Source of the DNA: a virus
Virus record (IMG/VR): IMGVR_UViG_3300006749_000158
Location: 1 to 22,647 of that record
Reading direction: 5' to 3' (one strand)
DNA length: 22,647 nt
In this document: positions 20,864-22,647 of the stretch, in pieces
How the letters are laid out: each line of letters opens with the position of its first letter
Position numbering within the stretch: position 1 is the stretch's first letter
Made by a program: the position numbers and the translations under genes
Notes under the pieces: generated by a model
Databases searched by the model: none
What the model was told of the DNA's origin: nothing
The model's input: the letters and a program-made list of their open reading frames with translations, nothing else

Positions 20864-22105
20864 ATGCCTAAGTTAGGTTTAGGTACAGGAATAGGTCGTT
20901 CAGGTATTGTTACTCCAGGTGTTGTAACAGATAGTCTGGTTATGAAACATATGTATCCTGCAGGAGCAGTACAGCCAGTAAGTGATGGTGCTGCATATTT
21001 TGATAGTACTGATGATTACATAGATTGCGGAGCATCTAACAGTATTATAACAGGAACAAATGTTACATATGCTTGTTGGGTTAATGTATCTGATGCTGAC
21101 CAAGCTCGTTTAATAACTTCTCAAAAAGGTTCAGGCTCAACAAACCTTTCTTTAGGCATACATAATAACAATGGTGCCAATGTAGAAGGATATATTACTT
21201 TAATAGTTTGGGATGGTTCAAGTAATCATCGTTATGTTAATTTTGATGCCGACATAAATGATAATAAATGGCATCATATAGTTGCTACAACTACATCTTC
21301 AGCACAGAATTTATATTTTGATGGAGCATTAGTAGCAACACAATCACATACGTTTGGAAATTCGGTAAGTTCAAATATATTTACATTAGGTGCTATAAAT
21401 GGTACGAGTGAATTTTTAGGTGGTTATATGGCTAATGTAGGAGTATGGAATAGAGTATTAACTCAAGCAGAAATAAAATCAATTATGTTTAAACAGTATG
21501 CAGATTTAACAACTACTGAAAAAACTAGTTTAGTATCATGGTGGAATTTAGATACAGCTTATGATTCATTTGTTCATAATGAAGCTGGTGGTTCTACTAG
21601 TATAGAAAATATTGCTTTTGACAATCATCATGGTGGTGGGAATATATATGGAAGTGAGCTAATATCTAATGGTGATTTTAGTAATGGAACAACTGGGTGG
21701 AGTAATCAAAGTAATAGTTGGGATGATGCTTTTGAAGTAGATTCTCAAAATAGATTGCATTTACAAGCTAGTTCAGTAGCTTATCCCCAAGTAAATAGTA
21801 CTGGATTTAGTATTACTGGAGGTAAAACTTATAGAATACAATATACTGCTACAAATGTAAGTTCTACTCATAATATGTTTGTTGGTATTTATGATAATGC
21901 ATCTGTAGCTTCTGCTGAATCCCCTTCAGATTATAGTGAACAAATCACAGGAACTGAAACAGTAGATACATATTTTTATGCTACCGACACTGAAACTGTA
22001 TATTTAAAATTATGGATTAATAATAGTGGAACACCTTCAGGAGAGGCCTATTTAAGCAATGTATCGGTAACTGAGGTAAATGGAAATACAGGAAGTTTAA
22101 AATAA
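20864..22105 (+). CDS. LamG-domain and carbohydrate-binding appendage protein
   Basis: 413 residues, probably a surface fibre or decoration protein that binds polysaccharide. Residues about 40-210 are a concanavalin A-like LamG jelly roll: AAYFDSTDDYIDCG, then VTYACWVNV, NKWHHIVATTTSS, NLYFDGALVAT and the closing GYMANVGVWNRVLTQAEIKSIM. Residues about 260-410 are a second jelly roll like CBM4/9-type modules: GSELISNGDFSNGTTGWS, GKTYRIQYTATNV and AYLSNVSVTEV. The first 30 residues (KLGLGTGIGRSGIV) are a Gly-rich attachment region. It is followed at once (TAATG) by a protein with a related second domain. Catalytic residues are not evident. Confidence 0.8.
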   Translation: MPKLGLGTGIGRSGIVTPGVVTDSLVMKHMYPAGAVQPVSDGAAYFDSTDDYIDCGASNSIITGTNVTYACWVNVSDADQARLITSQKGSGSTNLSLGIHNNNGANVEGYITLIVWDGSSNHRYVNFDADINDNKWHHIVATTTSSAQNLYFDGALVATQSHTFGNSVSSNIFTLGAINGTSEFLGGYMANVGVWNRVLTQAEIKSIMFKQYADLTTTEKTSLVSWWNLDTAYDSFVHNEAGGSTSIENIAFDNHHGGGNIYGSELISNGDFSNGTTGWSNQSNSWDDAFEVDSQNRLHLQASSVAYPQVNSTGFSITGGKTYRIQYTATNVSSTHNMFVGIYDNASVASAESPSDYSEQITGTETVDTYFYATDTETVYLKLWINNSGTPSGEAYLSNVSVTEVNGNTGSLK

Positions 22106-22647
22106 TGCCAGCTACAATACAAAAAATATTAAAACCAACTAAATACAGAGCAGAAGATACTTCTACATCATTGCAACCTACTATTAATGTAATTAATGAT
22201 GGAGGATTTAATACAGATGTTGCTGAAAGTACAACTGGAACATTTTGGAAAACTGGAGATGATTGGGTTGTAAGTGGTGGTTCTGCAACATGCACTAATG
22301 ATAGTGGAGATTCAAGCAGTAATATAGTTCAAACAAATTTAGCACATCCTTTAGAAAATGGCGCTACTTATAGGGTAACTTTTACATTATCTGGATTTAA
22401 TCAAACAAGTGCAGATGATAATCCTGATGGTACAGGAGGATTTAGAGTAAAGTTACATGCGGAGGCTGGAACTGTTGCTATAGGAGAAACAAGAAAAGCT
22501 AATGGAACATATGTTGAAGATTTAACTATTGCCTCAGGAAGTGGTTCAGCAGCTAATCAGGTTATTATACAAACTTATCAAGACCCTATGTCTGGAACTA
22601 TAGATAATATTTCTGTTGAAAAACTAGAATTCTTTAGTAACAACAAT
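22105..22647 (+). CDS. Carbohydrate-binding-like appendage protein, cut by the window end
   Basis: Open from the ATG at 22105 to the window edge (181 codons), overlapping the LamG gene stop by one base. Starts MPATIQKILKPTKYRAEDTS; from about residue 28, NVINDGGFNTDVAESTTGTFW through LENGATYRVTFTLSGFN to SGTIDNISVEKLEFF is a jelly-roll module with the same plan as the C-terminal domain of the preceding protein (an N-G-F start, a Y-R strand and an I-x-N-I-S-V end). Likely a second adsorption or decoration protein. The remainder lies outside the window. Confidence 0.65.
   Translation, partial: MPATIQKILKPTKYRAEDTSTSLQPTINVINDGGFNTDVAESTTGTFWKTGDDWVVSGGSATCTNDSGDSSSNIVQTNLAHPLENGATYRVTFTLSGFNQTSADDNPDGTGGFRVKLHAEAGTVAIGETRKANGTYVEDLTIASGSGSAANQVIIQTYQDPMSGTIDNISVEKLEFFSNNN

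Overview
The window is part of an AT-rich (about one third G+C by eye) tailed double-stranded DNA phage genome. The evidence is a complete head-building cassette: small and large terminase, P22-type portal, scaffold, major capsid protein, adaptors and carbohydrate-binding appendage proteins. These sit opposite a replication and recombination arm. Gene order and protein style resemble uncultured marine phages. The P22-like portal and adaptor set suggest a short tail, but no tail gene is visible to confirm this. No tRNA, rRNA, integrase, transposase or CRISPR array was seen. The host cannot be named.

Left arm (about 1-8900, all minus strand, read right to left). It carries a two-TM membrane protein, several small unknown proteins, two helix-turn-helix proteins, a spore-photoproduct-lyase-like radical SAM protein, a Sak4-type recombinase, a likely ssDNA-binding protein, an archaeo-eukaryotic-type primase fused to a RecA/DnaB-fold helicase, and the first codons of one more gene. 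Genes are short, often overlap or touch (TAATG), and nearly all have a strong AAGGAG-type ribosome site. Unusually for a compact phage, this arm also holds hundreds of bases of non-coding DNA filled with long inverted repeats. Several of these lie immediately in front of a ribosome binding site.

Centre (about 8880-9290). This is the divergent region between the arms, with hairpins and a terminator-like stem-loop just before the structural operon.

Right arm (9289-22647, all plus strand). Order: small protein, TerS, small TM protein, TerL, holin-like protein, small basic protein, portal, scaffold, major capsid, beta-rich head protein, coiled-coil head/neck protein, second beta-rich protein, a two-gene head-tail adaptor, small protein, a LamG plus carbohydrate-binding protein, and the start of another carbohydrate-binding-like protein cut by the window end.

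Standout observations. (1) The Sak4-like recombinase is circularly permuted: its P-loop strand lies at the extreme C-terminus, after the canonical end of the family, and the protein begins with the strand that normally follows the P-loop. (2) A set of structured intergenic elements recurs in front of early genes. (3) The capsid gene leader can form two mutually exclusive stems, one of which overlaps its ribosome binding site.
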